Source: an uncultured Methanobrevibacter sp.
Lineage (GTDB): Archaea; Methanobacteriota; Methanobacteria; Methanobacteriales; Methanobacteriaceae
Length of the DNA stretch: 64,000 nucleotides
Assembly (NCBI GenBank): GCA_900314635.1
Contig: OMVY01000002.1
Location: forward strand, 61,881 to 125,880
Direction: 5' to 3'
This document shows positions 1-8,980 of the stretch, one piece after another. Position 1 is the first letter of the stretch. Every line of letters begins with the position of its first letter. The position numbers and the translations under genes were made by a program. The notes under the pieces were generated by a model. The model was given only the letters and a program-made list of their open reading frames with translations, did not search any database and was not told where the DNA came from.

Positions 1-114
1 CTGAGTTTGAACCGCATTTTTTCCATCAAAAAGGGATGCTGCCTTTCCAATAACAATACCGGTCATGATGACTCCCTGACCACCAAAACCGCCTATTCTA
101 ACTTCCTGTCTCAT
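1..114 (-). CDS. korC: 2-oxoglutarate:ferredoxin oxidoreductase gamma subunit, 5' part only
   Basis: Only the first 38 codons lie in the window; the rest continues past base 1. The minus-strand reading begins MRQEVRIGGFGGQGVI, the glycine-rich start typical of gamma subunits of 2-oxoacid:ferredoxin oxidoreductases. The ATG at 114-112 overlaps the korB stop by one base (TAATG), so the two are translationally coupled. As the last visible gene of korDABC it should belong to the four-subunit enzyme that links 2-oxoglutarate and succinyl-CoA to ferredoxin. The keto-acid specificity is inferred from operon order. Confidence 0.88.
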   Translation of the reverse strand, partial: MRQEVRIGGFGGQGVIMTGIVIGKAASLFDGKNAVQTQ

Positions 115-974
115 TAGAATTCCTCCCAGAATGCTGATTTAATAGCCAGTCCACCATCATAGTTTTCGTTGACCAAATCTTCCTCATTATCACACAATTC
201 CTTATGAGGCCTGTTTGCAAATTCACCAACTATGATTTTGCCGATAAGCTCCTCTTCAGACATTTTTTCAGATCGTCTTTTAGTAACGCTGTTTGCTTTA
301 AGATAGTCCATGCCTAAAACAGGAGTTTTAAGCTTGTTCTTACGACCATAATAAGTAGGACATTGGGAAACAGCTTCAATAAATGAGAATCCCTTGTTTT
401 CCAAACCTTTTGTGATTGCCTTTGCAAGCTGCATAGGGTGAGCTGTTGTCCATCTTGCAACATAAGAAGCACCGGCAGCTGTAACAAGACTTGCAAGGTC
501 GAATGGAACATCACGGGAACCATAAGGAGCGGTTGTTCCGAAACTGCCTTTAGGAGAAGTAGGGCTGATTTGACCACCGGTCATTCCATAAATATTGTTA
601 TTTATGCAGATTACAGTAAGGTCAATGTTTCTTCTTGCCGCATGAATCAAATGATTTCCTCCAATGGAAGCAGCATCACCGTCTCCAGTGAAAACAACAA
701 CATCCTGATTAGGATTTCCCACTTTTAATCCTGTTGCAAAGCTTAATGCCCTGCCGTGAGTAGTGTGGAGGGAATCGCATTTAACATAACCAGGGATTCT
801 TGAGGAACAGCCGATTCCGGAAACCATAGAAACATTATCAAAATCAACATCAGAGCCTTCGAGACCTTTAAAGAATGCATTCATGACAATACCGTTTCCG
901 CAGCCAGGACAAAAGATATGAGGCAGTCTGTCTTCTCTTAAATATTTTTTATAAGGGTTTTCTTTAACAGCCAT
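114..974 (-). CDS. korB: 2-oxoglutarate:ferredoxin oxidoreductase beta subunit
   Basis: 286 residues. The beta subunit binds thiamine diphosphate: the TPP motif GDGD is followed by a NNN cluster (INNNIYGMTGG), and an early CPGCGNG segment supplies cysteines for an iron-sulfur cluster. It is cytoplasmic and reductively carboxylates succinyl-CoA with ferredoxin in the incomplete reductive TCA branch of methanogens. The ATG at 974 sits behind a GGAGG site, two bases after the korA stop, and its stop overlaps the korC start. Related KGOR, VOR and POR beta subunits are similar; the separate small ferredoxin subunit upstream and the D-A-B-C order favour Kor. Confidence 0.93.
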   Translation of the reverse strand: MAVKENPYKKYLREDRLPHIFCPGCGNGIVMNAFFKGLEGSDVDFDNVSMVSGIGCSSRIPGYVKCDSLHTTHGRALSFATGLKVGNPNQDVVVFTGDGDAASIGGNHLIHAARRNIDLTVICINNNIYGMTGGQISPTSPKGSFGTTAPYGSRDVPFDLASLVTAAGASYVARWTTAHPMQLAKAITKGLENKGFSFIEAVSQCPTYYGRKNKLKTPVLGMDYLKANSVTKRRSEKMSEEELIGKIIVGEFANRPHKELCDNEEDLVNENYDGGLAIKSAFWEEF

Positions 975-976
975 GT

Positions 977-2122
977 TCAGTCCTCCTTTTTAGATGCAAC
1001 TTCCTTGATTTTCTCAAGTATTTCTTCCGGAGTGTGCAGGACTCCTCCGATTTTTCCAATCAGATGCACATTTGCATCCTTTCCAGCAACTCTTTCAAGC
1101 TCATGAACCATTTGTCCCAGATTCATCTCAGGCATGATGAAATCAGTTGCATTTTCAGCCAGTTTGGAGATTTCCTCATCAGGGAACGGCCATGGAGTGT
1201 CTATCTTCAAGGATCCTACCTTGATTCCTTCTTCACGTGCCTCCTTGACTGCTGTTAAAACAGAACGGTATGGAGAACCATAGGATACAACGACAATTTC
1301 AGCATCATCGCAGAACTCTTCCTTGTAAGAGCAGATTTTATCCTTGTTTTTCAAAATCTTATCACATAATCTTTCAACAAGATCAGTATGAGTTTCAGCA
1401 TCATTGGTATCAGGGTATCCCCTCTTGTCATGTGTCAAACCGGTTACATGGACATTAAAACCATCTCCAAAAGCAGGCATTGGTGTGACGCCGTTTTCAG
1501 GAGCATCATAAGGAAGATATTGTTCCCCTTCCTCCAATTCAGGTCTGACTCTCTTTACAATATCTACTGAATCAGGAATGATGAGCTTTTCCCTCATATG
1601 GCCGACAACCTCATCAGACATTACCAAAACAGGAACACGGTATTCTTCAGCCAGATTAAATGCCTTGATGGTGAAATCAAAGAATTCTTGAACTGAAGAT
1701 GGAGATAATGCTATGGTTTCATAATCTCCGTGTGAACCCCAGCGTGCCTGCATCATGTCTGATTGTGAACTCATTGTAGGCTGTCCTGTTGAAGGAGATC
1801 CTCTTTGAACATTTATAATAACTATTGGAGTCTCTGTTATAACACCGTATCCGATATTTTCCTGCATTAAAGAAATACCTGGTCCGGATGTTGCTGTCAT
1901 TGATTTGACTCCGCTCCAGCTAGCACCTATGATTGCTCCAGCTGAAGCAATTTCATCTTCCATCTGAACAAATGAACCTCCGTTTTTAGGAAGCAATACA
2001 GACATGTTTTCTGCAATTTCAGTAGAAGGAGTAATAGGATAACCTGCGAAGAACCTGCATCCTGCAGCTATTGCTCCAAGGGCGCAAGCCTCATTTCCCA
2101 AGACAAAACGTTCTTCAACCAT
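977..2122 (-). CDS. korA: 2-oxoglutarate:ferredoxin oxidoreductase alpha subunit
   Basis: 381 residues. It starts with GNEACALGAIAAGCRFFAGY followed by PITPSTE, the conserved opening of the pyrimidine-binding alpha chain of 2-oxoacid:ferredoxin oxidoreductases. The C-terminal third (SYGSPYRSVLTAVKEAREEG) fits the transketolase C-terminal-like domain. The ATG overlaps the korD stop by one base, and a GAGGTGG ribosome site lies inside the last codons of korD. It works with KorB, KorC and KorD. Normal family length; nothing odd seen. Confidence 0.93.
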   Translation of the reverse strand: MVEERFVLGNEACALGAIAAGCRFFAGYPITPSTEIAENMSVLLPKNGGSFVQMEDEIASAGAIIGASWSGVKSMTATSGPGISLMQENIGYGVITETPIVIINVQRGSPSTGQPTMSSQSDMMQARWGSHGDYETIALSPSSVQEFFDFTIKAFNLAEEYRVPVLVMSDEVVGHMREKLIIPDSVDIVKRVRPELEEGEQYLPYDAPENGVTPMPAFGDGFNVHVTGLTHDKRGYPDTNDAETHTDLVERLCDKILKNKDKICSYKEEFCDDAEIVVVSYGSPYRSVLTAVKEAREEGIKVGSLKIDTPWPFPDEEISKLAENATDFIMPEMNLGQMVHELERVAGKDANVHLIGKIGGVLHTPEEILEKIKEVASKKED

Positions 2123-2328
2123 TATTCCACCTCTCTATCCACATAAAGAGCTTGATCAGGACATGATATTTCACACAAGCCGCATTTGACACATGCTTCC
2201 TGATTTGCAGGATAAGGAACATAAACATCCTTGGAGTTTACTTCCTTTGATTTTGCATAAACATCCTTTGGACATACGCTTATGCAAATATCACAGCCTT
2301 TACAAAGCATAGAATCTATAATATTCAT
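2122..2328 (-). CDS. korD: 2-oxoglutarate:ferredoxin oxidoreductase delta (ferredoxin) subunit
   Basis: 68 residues with two complete 4Fe-4S motifs, CKGCDICISVCP near residue 9 and CVKCGLCEISCP near residue 46. This is the 2x[4Fe-4S] electron-transfer subunit that passes electrons between the TPP centre and ferredoxin. It is the first gene of the operon, and the promoter should lie in the A/T-rich gap just above 2328. It could be mistaken for a free ferredoxin, but the overlap with korA argues for a subunit. Confidence 0.92.
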   Translation of the reverse strand: MNIIDSMLCKGCDICISVCPKDVYAKSKEVNSKDVYVPYPANQEACVKCGLCEISCPDQALYVDREVE

Positions 2329-2746
2329 TAAATCAACTCACATAAATAATAGAAACTAAATAAAAACCAGCTAAAAACCATCAGATTAAACATCCTGGAG
2401 AAAATCATTACCAAATAGCTAATTTAGATATTTAGAATCTTTAAATACTTAAAATAAATCCTTAAAACATATTTTATGAAATTTAATTAATAAGAATTAT
2501 ATGATTATAGTTATGATTTTATTAATTTATATAATTTATTAAAGGAAAATCATGTGCCAACCCGTGAAAAAAGTTTAAAAAGATATTAAAAATATTGGAA
2601 AAACAACTAAATATGCAAGAGAAAAATATTCTAGAATGATAAAAGAATACTAAAAAACAATAAAATGCAAGAAAAAAACTAAAAAAATTAGAGAAATAAT
2701 AAAAAAATACTAGAAAAACAACTAAAAAAAAGAAAAATATAGAAGT
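2329..2746. other. A/T-rich gap between mptD and korD
   Basis: No coding frame or RNA gene is seen. The part near 2430-2450 carries A/T stretches that could be the korD promoter on the minus strand. From about 2560 to 2746 the plus strand is almost pure A with scattered C, G and T, so a minus-strand transcript leaving mptD would run into a long U-rich stretch, the usual archaeal termination signal. Confidence 0.5.
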
Positions 2747-3127
2747 TTACTCTATAATGTCTTCCACAAACATTAACGGATAATTGAGCTCTTCTATAAA
2801 CTTTATTCTAATAACCGCCAGAACATCATCAACTTTTGAATAAATCTTAATATCAAGCATGTCTCCATTTACGCAAGTATAATCAAAGCCGGTCATTACC
2901 TCTTCAAGCTTTTGTCTGTTTATTTTAGCTTCAACCTTTTCAATTGCTGGCTGCAATTCAAGAGATTCTTTCATTGCCTTCTCTAAACTCTCTACAGTAT
3001 CCCTGCTGATTGGAGTGCCAACGAATTGATGAAATAAAGCCCCCATTGTTATGGCTCCTTCAAAAATAGCTCTTTCCCTGCTTGTTATATTTGAAAAAAA
3101 TTCTTTATCAACATCCATATTAATCAC
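2747..3127 (-). CDS. mptD: Archaeal dihydroneopterin aldolase (MptD, DUF381 family)
   Basis: 126 residues, matching the length and pattern of the archaeal MptD family as I recall it (TSRERAIFEGAITMGALFHQ, then FVGTPISRDTVESLEKA). MptD cleaves 7,8-dihydroneopterin to 6-hydroxymethyl-7,8-dihydropterin and glycolaldehyde in methanopterin synthesis. It stands alone here, but gch3 at 16.9 kb makes early pathway intermediates. A GTGAT site precedes the first ATG closely; the ATG at 3118 (MDVDKEFF) is an alternative start. Assignment rests on recognised family sequence, not on a visible catalytic motif. Confidence 0.82.
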   Translation of the reverse strand: MINMDVDKEFFSNITSRERAIFEGAITMGALFHQFVGTPISRDTVESLEKAMKESLELQPAIEKVEAKINRQKLEEVMTGFDYTCVNGDMLDIKIYSKVDDVLAVIRIKFIEELNYPLMFVEDIIE

Positions 3128-3199
3128 ACATCAAAAATAAAAATTTAGAGAAAAAATATAAAATCCCTCTTAAAAGATTAAAATTATGATTTAAAACTC

Positions 3200-3958
3200 C
3201 TATGTCACTCCCATCCATGAATTCAATACTCCCAGCTTGTCAGCCCATACCTGAGAATCCATTGGGAAAATGCAGAAATAAATCAAAACAGCGGTTATTA
3301 TCAGCACAGTAGCTAGAATAACCATCCTGTTTGCACCTGAATAGAAATAGGAAACCACCAGACCAAATGCCAGGAATATGATTGCAATATACCATGCAAA
3401 GTTGGCTTGAGGATTCTCCTGCAATGCAGTCTCATTGATAAGGCCTGTGGAATTCAAATCAGCTATGCAGATCATTCTCTCAGCTGTTGAGCCTACAGGA
3501 TGGCATGTAATCAGGTATAAATCCTGCTGATGCATGTCTCCATTATGAGAATCATTAATTTGCAAATTGTATGTAGCTGGAACGATCTCAGTCCTGTTTA
3601 TGGTATAATTAACCTCTCCGATTCCAGGCCATTGAAGAGTGACCACATCTCCAGGCTTAAGCTCATTCAAGCGTAAAAATGGTGAACCCTGAAGTGTCCT
3701 ATGTCCAAACAAGACCACATCTCCTTGTGTTGGAATGTTTGAACTTGCATCAATATAGACTCCCTGGGAAATGGATACGTTATTGATTCTCTCAAAAACT
3801 CCGATAGATGGGATGCTCACTACAGAAGCATTATAATCCGCAGGTTCAGCCACATTCTTATAGGAAAAGTAGTTCACTTCCGTTACAGCATATAATCCTA
3901 TAATTATAAAAGCAATGACCACAACCACAGTTGTTAATCTAAAATCCTTTAAATCCAT
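3200..3958 (-). CDS. Sortase-family transpeptidase with C-terminal membrane anchors
   Basis: 252 residues. An N-terminal membrane segment (about 9-27) is followed by a sortase domain: the catalytic His is His86 in VVLFGHRTLQGSPF, the Cys is Cys152 in YLITCHPVG, and the Arg is Arg161 in STAERMI. Two further membrane segments lie near 187-206 and 212-231, an arrangement unlike the single anchor of many bacterial sortases. Sortases cleave a C-terminal sorting signal and transfer the protein to an acceptor outside the membrane. No sorting-signal substrate is seen in this window. The downstream DUF515-like gene lies on the same strand but 329 bases away. Class within the sortase family was not determined. 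Confidence 0.85.
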   Translation of the reverse strand: MDLKDFRLTTVVVVIAFIIIGLYAVTEVNYFSYKNVAEPADYNASVVSIPSIGVFERINNVSISQGVYIDASSNIPTQGDVVLFGHRTLQGSPFLRLNELKPGDVVTLQWPGIGEVNYTINRTEIVPATYNLQINDSHNGDMHQQDLYLITCHPVGSTAERMICIADLNSTGLINETALQENPQANFAWYIAIIFLAFGLVVSYFYSGANRMVILATVLIITAVLIYFCIFPMDSQVWADKLGVLNSWMGVT

Positions 3959-4287
3959 AAATATCGCCTAAGAATAATTTAAAAACCAAAAAAGGCCAGT
4001 AATAATTTCTTTTAAATGCTATTAAATATAGTATTAGTTTCTAAATGATTATACTTATATTTATCTTATAGCCAAACTGCAAGAAATAAAATTAAAAACA
4101 AGCAAGAAAAACAAACACAAAAAGAATAAAACAAGAAAAAACCAAAAAAAACAAACACAAAAAATAAATAAGAAAAAAGAAAGCAGAAAAAATAAAAACA
4201 AAAAGAAAACAGCTACTTAAAAAAAAAATATGCTAAAACTTTAATCTGCATTAAAAATAAAAAAAATAAATTAAGAAAAACTTAAAA
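3959..4287. terminator. A-rich plus-strand tract; probable U-rich terminator of the DUF515-like gene
   Basis: The stretch from about 4070 to 4225 is overwhelmingly A with some G and C and very few T on the plus strand. A minus-strand transcript running off the gene that ends at 4288 would be strongly U-rich, as expected of an archaeal terminator. The part nearest 3959 should hold the sortase promoter; just before its ATG a GGCGAT site is seen. No coding frame is visible. Confidence 0.45.
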
Positions 4288-6252
4288 TCAAAGCAAAGTC
4301 TCATTGTCTTGAGCTGTCAGTGCTTCATAATAAGTTTGACTTAATTCATTAGCCACCCAATCAGGTGCAAACTGTGTCGGAATAGTTAAAATCAAGTCAT
4401 CCATGTTGTTGATGATGAAATCAACATCATTTCTTGGAACTTCCAGAAGAATGATGTATTCACTATCCAGCTCGCCCAGATTAGACATTCTCTCATAATC
4501 TGACAATTTAACACCGTAACTGTCCAGATAAGATTCCAAAGCTCCGTTTCCACTATATGAACCAAAAGCTGAAGCCTTAAGCAATTCTTCAACATCTGTT
4601 GAAAAGGAGTTTGTTTTCTCCTTAGGGGTTGAAACATTTCCATTAACTTTCAGACTTGATCTGGAGAATTTGCTGTCCACCACTCCGCTCTCTTTGGAAC
4701 GTAAAATAGCAAGCACTGTAGCTCCACTGACATCCGGCCCTTTGTCAAAGTCCAGATTCTCATCACCAGAGGAATCATTTATAGAATCGGCGCCGGATTG
4801 CATGTCTTCTTGCGAAACCGGAATTGAGGATTCGTTTGACATGTTATCAGAGGAATTGTCCTGTGATTCGACACTTATCTCATCCGAACTGGAATCAGTC
4901 TGGGAATAGTCGAAAGTATCATTTTCATCCAGAGAATAGATGTCCACTATGGAGCCGACATATATCAGTCCGGCAGTAGCTTGAAGACGGGAAAGTGATA
5001 TTGGAACAATTACTGTATCGACTTTCCGGAATCTTACATTGGACAATACCTTGGCGTCATTATCCTTTACAAAGTCCTGGGCATCACCAACTGAGAGTAT
5101 TACATTCTTGGTATCATTGTCAGCATATGAAAGCATGACACGGCCGTAATCATCACGGCATTTCACTATGCAGCTCTTTTGATAAGTCTTCCAATCATCA
5201 GTCGCAGTTCGAAGAACATCTATTGACTTCAACTCTTCAATATCATGAGTCGATTCTATTTGATTTTTCAAAGCATATGCATTCTCATGAACTTCAAGAG
5301 GACCTTTATACAAAGCATTCAATTCATTAAGCTTTGCATTTCTCTCCAGATTCAATTCTTCCTGAAAGGGCTGATAAACCATAAAATAAAGCATTGAAGA
5401 TGCTAAAACCAAGAAAATCAAAACAAAAGCAATTTTTCCAAAACGGGTCTTGGATTTATCATCCTTTTTCAATAGCTCATTTTTAAAGTTTTTCAATGAA
5501 TCCTTCACTCCGGATTTTTCATTTGGAACCTCCTCATTGAAGAGTCCATCTGAAATACCATCACTAAAACGACTATCCATAGCAATTCCATCACTACGAT
5601 GACCATCATCAACTCTAAAAGAACCATTCGAAAAGTCCTCATCAAAACAACACTCAGAATAATTTGAATTCTCAGAAGACTTATGGCCTTTAATCGAATC
5701 ATGATATCTGCTGTTGAACTGGCCATCAAAATAAGTAAATCCTCCATCTTTTGAATTATTACCAGAATCACCCAAATTTTCACTGAAATTCAATTCATTC
5801 AAATACCTTTCTTTAGTATCATCCAATTCAGGATTCAAATATTTAGAGTACTTGCTTTCCAGTTCATCATCAAATGAATTGTTAATTGCATCCTGTTTAT
5901 TTAAATCATCAGAAAATTCATTAAAATCATGCTCCAACTTTTCATTAGAATGATTTTTAATATTTGAACCATTCAAGTCATCTGCAGAACCCTTATTGGA
6001 ACCATCATCAAGCAAAGAAGAACTCTCCCTAGAATCAACCAAAGGAGAACTGTCCAGAGATCCGCTGAAGTCTTCCACAACATAACCCTCGTTGTGTTCA
6101 GGAACTATGATATGATTCAAATTATAAAAATCATCATTTTTATCAGAGCTCTTTGAATTGAAATCAGGCCCTAATACAAAGTCATCAACTTTGGATGAAA
6201 AATTTTTTAATTTAAATCTGATCTTTTTAAATCGATTACCACGATTACTCAT
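4288..6252 (-). CDS. DUF515-like membrane protein with acidic cytoplasmic region and RcpC/CpaB-like segment
   Basis: 654 residues from the ATG at 6252 (MSNRGNRFKK). The frame is open 14 codons further to a TTG at 6294, but that start has no ribosome site. A basic N-terminus is followed by about 250 residues rich in Asp, Ser and Asn, then one membrane helix at about 283-303 (IAFVLIFLVLASSMLYFMV), then about 350 residues. In the C-terminal part, VIVPISLSRLQATAGLIYVG followed by SIVDIYSL resembles the SAF/RcpC domain of pilus protein CpaB. I recall DUF515 proteins as restricted to Methanobacteriales; the DUF number is from memory. Function unknown. It is followed on the same strand by a sortase gene and preceded by pssA, suggesting an envelope role. 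Confidence 0.75.
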   Translation of the reverse strand: MSNRGNRFKKIRFKLKNFSSKVDDFVLGPDFNSKSSDKNDDFYNLNHIIVPEHNEGYVVEDFSGSLDSSPLVDSRESSSLLDDGSNKGSADDLNGSNIKNHSNEKLEHDFNEFSDDLNKQDAINNSFDDELESKYSKYLNPELDDTKERYLNELNFSENLGDSGNNSKDGGFTYFDGQFNSRYHDSIKGHKSSENSNYSECCFDEDFSNGSFRVDDGHRSDGIAMDSRFSDGISDGLFNEEVPNEKSGVKDSLKNFKNELLKKDDKSKTRFGKIAFVLIFLVLASSMLYFMVYQPFQEELNLERNAKLNELNALYKGPLEVHENAYALKNQIESTHDIEELKSIDVLRTATDDWKTYQKSCIVKCRDDYGRVMLSYADNDTKNVILSVGDAQDFVKDNDAKVLSNVRFRKVDTVIVPISLSRLQATAGLIYVGSIVDIYSLDENDTFDYSQTDSSSDEISVESQDNSSDNMSNESSIPVSQEDMQSGADSINDSSGDENLDFDKGPDVSGATVLAILRSKESGVVDSKFSRSSLKVNGNVSTPKEKTNSFSTDVEELLKASAFGSYSGNGALESYLDSYGVKLSDYERMSNLGELDSEYIILLEVPRNDVDFIINNMDDLILTIPTQFAPDWVANELSQTYYEALTAQDNETLL

Positions 6253-6384
6253 ATCTACCAAACCCAATAGAATGAGATAAATAAAAATAGACAAATGGGT
6301 TTGTAAAAAGGGATAGTTAAAAGTAGTTATAAATAAGGAGCTTAAAAAAAATTATTAAAGGTTTAATTAAACTAAACCTTAATA

Positions 6385-7572
6385 TTAATCTTTTTTATCA
6401 GAATTCAATCTAACGCCATCGGCATTGTTAGAATCAATAACATATTCTTCAGAATCCTCACTTTCTTCCTCCAATGCTCCTTCATCTTCTTGAAGTTCAA
6501 CATCTTCAGACTCTTGAGGTTGCTCATCTGCAGATTCTTCATGAGAATCCACATCATGTTCCACTATGATTTCCTCGACTTCAGATTCCTCATCATTTTT
6601 AACTGATCTTTTAGGATATGCCGCTTTAATAGATCTTATAGCTTCTTCCTCAGGAGTTTCAGGAGTATAAGAAGCATTTGAGAAATTCATATTGCTCTCG
6701 TCAACTTCCTCCTTTCTGGATAAATCAGAGTTTGCAACTTGATTGACAGAATCCAATACATTATCAAACATGCCGCGAATAGAAGAAAATGAATCGCTTA
6801 TTTTGGAGCTGGTCAATTGCCTGACTTGTCCGACTTTTTGATTTGCTTCATCAGTATCGATGGAATCAACATCAATAAAGAAGTCCAGGAATACTTCAAA
6901 GATATAAACCAGACAGATTACGAAAATAATCAAAGCAGGAAGATTCACACCATATAAATAGATATTTATAGGGGAAATCAAAATCAGGATCATCAATGCC
7001 CCGATGCCAAGAAGATAAATATTATCAAATTTAGGGAATCTTATGGTACTAATCATCAAATAACTTGCAAATACCATCAAGATGCATGCAATTGTAATAT
7101 TGAACAGACCGCTTAAATAATAAGTGGATAAAATCAAAGCCGCAGCTGGTATTGGCAAGCCTATAAATCCTTTATATTGAATTCTATCCGCAATTACATT
7201 ATAACGTGCAAGTCTTAACATCCCGCAAACCAATACAATAAGACAAACAATAGTTACCAGATAACCAGACCAGTCAGACATTCCGGAACCTAGTGAATAC
7301 AGGATTGCCGCAGGGGCGGCACCGAAAGATACGACATCCGCAAGTGAATCCATGTTCTTTCCAAAGCTGAAATAATCCTTACGTTCCAGTTTTCTAGCTA
7401 CCCATCCATCTACAGAGTCAAAAACAAGTGCAACAAGTATGCATAATGATGCAAGTGTCAGATGGTTATCTATCACCATCAAAATAGCTAAAAATCCAAA
7501 TACTAAATTCAATAAAGAAATAGCATCAGGAATTGCCAAAAAATATCCCATTCCAGTACTTTTTAATCTCAT
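6385..7572 (-). CDS. pssA: Archaetidylserine synthase (CDP-alcohol phosphatidyltransferase) with long acidic tail
   Basis: 395 residues. The CDP-alcohol phosphatidyltransferase signature DSVDGWVAR, then FGKNMDSLAD, lies at about 52-79 with all the expected Asp, Gly and Arg residues. About six to eight membrane helices occupy residues 1-235. It should transfer serine onto CDP-archaeol to give archaetidylserine; the serine acceptor is inferred from family resemblance. Residues 240-395 are an unusual soluble tail, strongly Glu/Asp-rich (EEVDESN, EESEVEEIIVEHD, EDEGALEEESEDSEEYV) and absent from the minimal enzyme. GGAG seven bases before the ATG fixes the start. Confidence 0.85.
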   Translation of the reverse strand: MRLKSTGMGYFLAIPDAISLLNLVFGFLAILMVIDNHLTLASLCILVALVFDSVDGWVARKLERKDYFSFGKNMDSLADVVSFGAAPAAILYSLGSGMSDWSGYLVTIVCLIVLVCGMLRLARYNVIADRIQYKGFIGLPIPAAALILSTYYLSGLFNITIACILMVFASYLMISTIRFPKFDNIYLLGIGALMILILISPINIYLYGVNLPALIIFVICLVYIFEVFLDFFIDVDSIDTDEANQKVGQVRQLTSSKISDSFSSIRGMFDNVLDSVNQVANSDLSRKEEVDESNMNFSNASYTPETPEEEAIRSIKAAYPKRSVKNDEESEVEEIIVEHDVDSHEESADEQPQESEDVELQEDEGALEEESEDSEEYVIDSNNADGVRLNSDKKD

Positions 7573-8061
7573 AATTTGACTCCAATATTAGTTTTTTTAA
7601 ACTCCCTTATTAATTTTTTCTTAAAAACCTTGCTAATTTAGCCAATTGATAAATAAATTCCAAATCAATCTTATTTTTAGCAAATAATTGAAATAAATCT
7701 TTGAATTAGAAAATATTCCAACTTTAGAGTTTAATCGTCAATTTAGAAAATATTTCTGTTTTAAAAAGAAATTATTAATTTAGAAAATTTTCCCAAATTG
7801 TAACATTTTTCAAATCAATGCAAAATGTATTGAATTTAATTAAAAACAAGAATTTCACGATTAAAAAACTTAATAAGAATAATTTTTCCCATCTCTTCAA
7901 ATTTAAAAGATAAATTGCCCCATTTTTTCAATTGACTAAATAAAAACAATTCAATGTTTAATAAATTCCAGCATTTATATATGCTTTGAAAATTTCATAC
8001 TTAATACTTTCTTTTACTTATTAATTTATATTGCCAATAGTATTTAATTTATTCTATTGTT
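7573..8061. repeat. Divergent promoter gap with three 37-bp degenerate repeats
   Basis: The gap separates the minus-strand pssA from plus-strand genes. A degenerate unit beginning AATTTAGAAAATATT recurs at about 7703, 7740 and 7777, a spacing of 37 bases. The rest is A/T-rich with T-runs and no supported coding frame. Promoters for both directions should lie here but no single TATA box stands out. Confidence 0.45.
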
Positions 8062-8223
8062 ATGTTTTTTATAAAAAGCTCTCGAAATATGCTAAAAAAT
8101 AAAAAACCTGATAAAATGCTCAAATTTAAAAATAAACCTGGACAAAACAGAATTGCAAGTGTAATAATATTATTAAAAAAAATACTAACTAAAATTATAT
8201 ATTATACTAAAATCAAATATTAA
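8062..8223 (+). CDS. Candidate small basic protein (53 aa)
   Basis: An uninterrupted frame runs from ATG at 8062 to TAA at 8221. The product is Lys-rich, with a middle segment KFKNKPGQNRIASV followed by a short hydrophobic stretch IILLKKILTKI. The middle has higher G+C than ordinary gaps here. No ribosome site precedes the ATG, and the next gene starts 58 bases later on the same strand. It could be a real small gene, a leader peptide, or chance. Function unknown. Confidence 0.22.
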   Translation: MFFIKSSRNMLKNKKPDKMLKFKNKPGQNRIASVIILLKKILTKIIYYTKIKY

Positions 8224-8281
8224 CATACTAAAAAGTAAATTTTCCAAAGCAAAATCCAAGTAAAAATTTCGATGTGTCCTG

Positions 8282-8980
8282 ATGATTGAAGATAGAATAC
8301 AAATTTTAAGAAGAGCTGCTAGAATCTCTTCAAGAGAGAATAATGAAAAAGTCTGGTGTGTCATAGCAGGAAATGACCGTCTTCTAGACGATATTGCATA
8401 TAATGCAATAACAGCCAAGGACAGGGCAAAAATACTTTTTAGAGAAACAATCACACTCGAAGAGAAAAGGACATTGAAAAAATACGATTGCATCATGATC
8501 AAAGGCGAAGAACTTAAAATAAGAGAGCTCACAAATTATTCCAATGAAAGAGGTGGAGCATCCGTCCAATTCACCACAGAGCTTCTTAAAGAGAAGCCAA
8601 ACTTATTAATCTTAATCGGTCTTGAAGAACAAGTCATACATTTTACAGGAGATTGCAACAGGGCAAAATTAAGCATAGACTACTTATTGGAAGACCATAC
8701 AACAGGATTTATTAAAACCGAAATCAAATCAGGCTTTAGAATACCTAGTTTTTTAAAAACCACATTCACACCAATTTTAGATGTCAGCGATGTTGTTTTG
8801 ACAACCCTGCTCATTTCCGTTGAAAACGATGATGATGTGACCAAAGTCAAGAAGATAAGCAAAGACAACACATTATTTGGAATAGACTTAAAGAACACCA
8901 TTAAAAACGAATTAAATGAAAATGCCGATTCCGAACAGAATTCCGATGAAAAAGAAAAATCCGAAGAGGAAAACCAGTAA
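8282..8980 (+). CDS. Conserved archaeal hypothetical protein
   Basis: 232 residues, no signal peptide or membrane helix. The N-terminal half is mixed alpha/beta (KVWCVIAGNDRLLDDIAYNA; YDCIMIKGEEL), followed by LLILIGLEEQVIHFTGDCNR and, near 150-175, SFLKTTFTPILDVSDVVLTT. The last 25 residues are an acidic Glu/Lys/Asn tail. It may belong to DUF2121, but I am not certain. No good ribosome site precedes the ATG, so the message may be leaderless. It lies 405 bases ahead of mreB on the same strand; whether they are co-transcribed cannot be told. Confidence 0.72.
   Translation: MIEDRIQILRRAARISSRENNEKVWCVIAGNDRLLDDIAYNAITAKDRAKILFRETITLEEKRTLKKYDCIMIKGEELKIRELTNYSNERGGASVQFTTELLKEKPNLLILIGLEEQVIHFTGDCNRAKLSIDYLLEDHTTGFIKTEIKSGFRIPSFLKTTFTPILDVSDVVLTTLLISVENDDDVTKVKKISKDNTLFGIDLKNTIKNELNENADSEQNSDEKEKSEEENQ

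Noticed and set aside
6253..6294. 14-codon N-terminal extension of the DUF515-like protein (hydrophobic MSIFIYLILLGLVD)
   Set aside because: It needs a TTG start without a ribosome site; the ATG at 6252 is followed by an ordinary basic cytoplasmic start, so the false signal peptide should be ignored.
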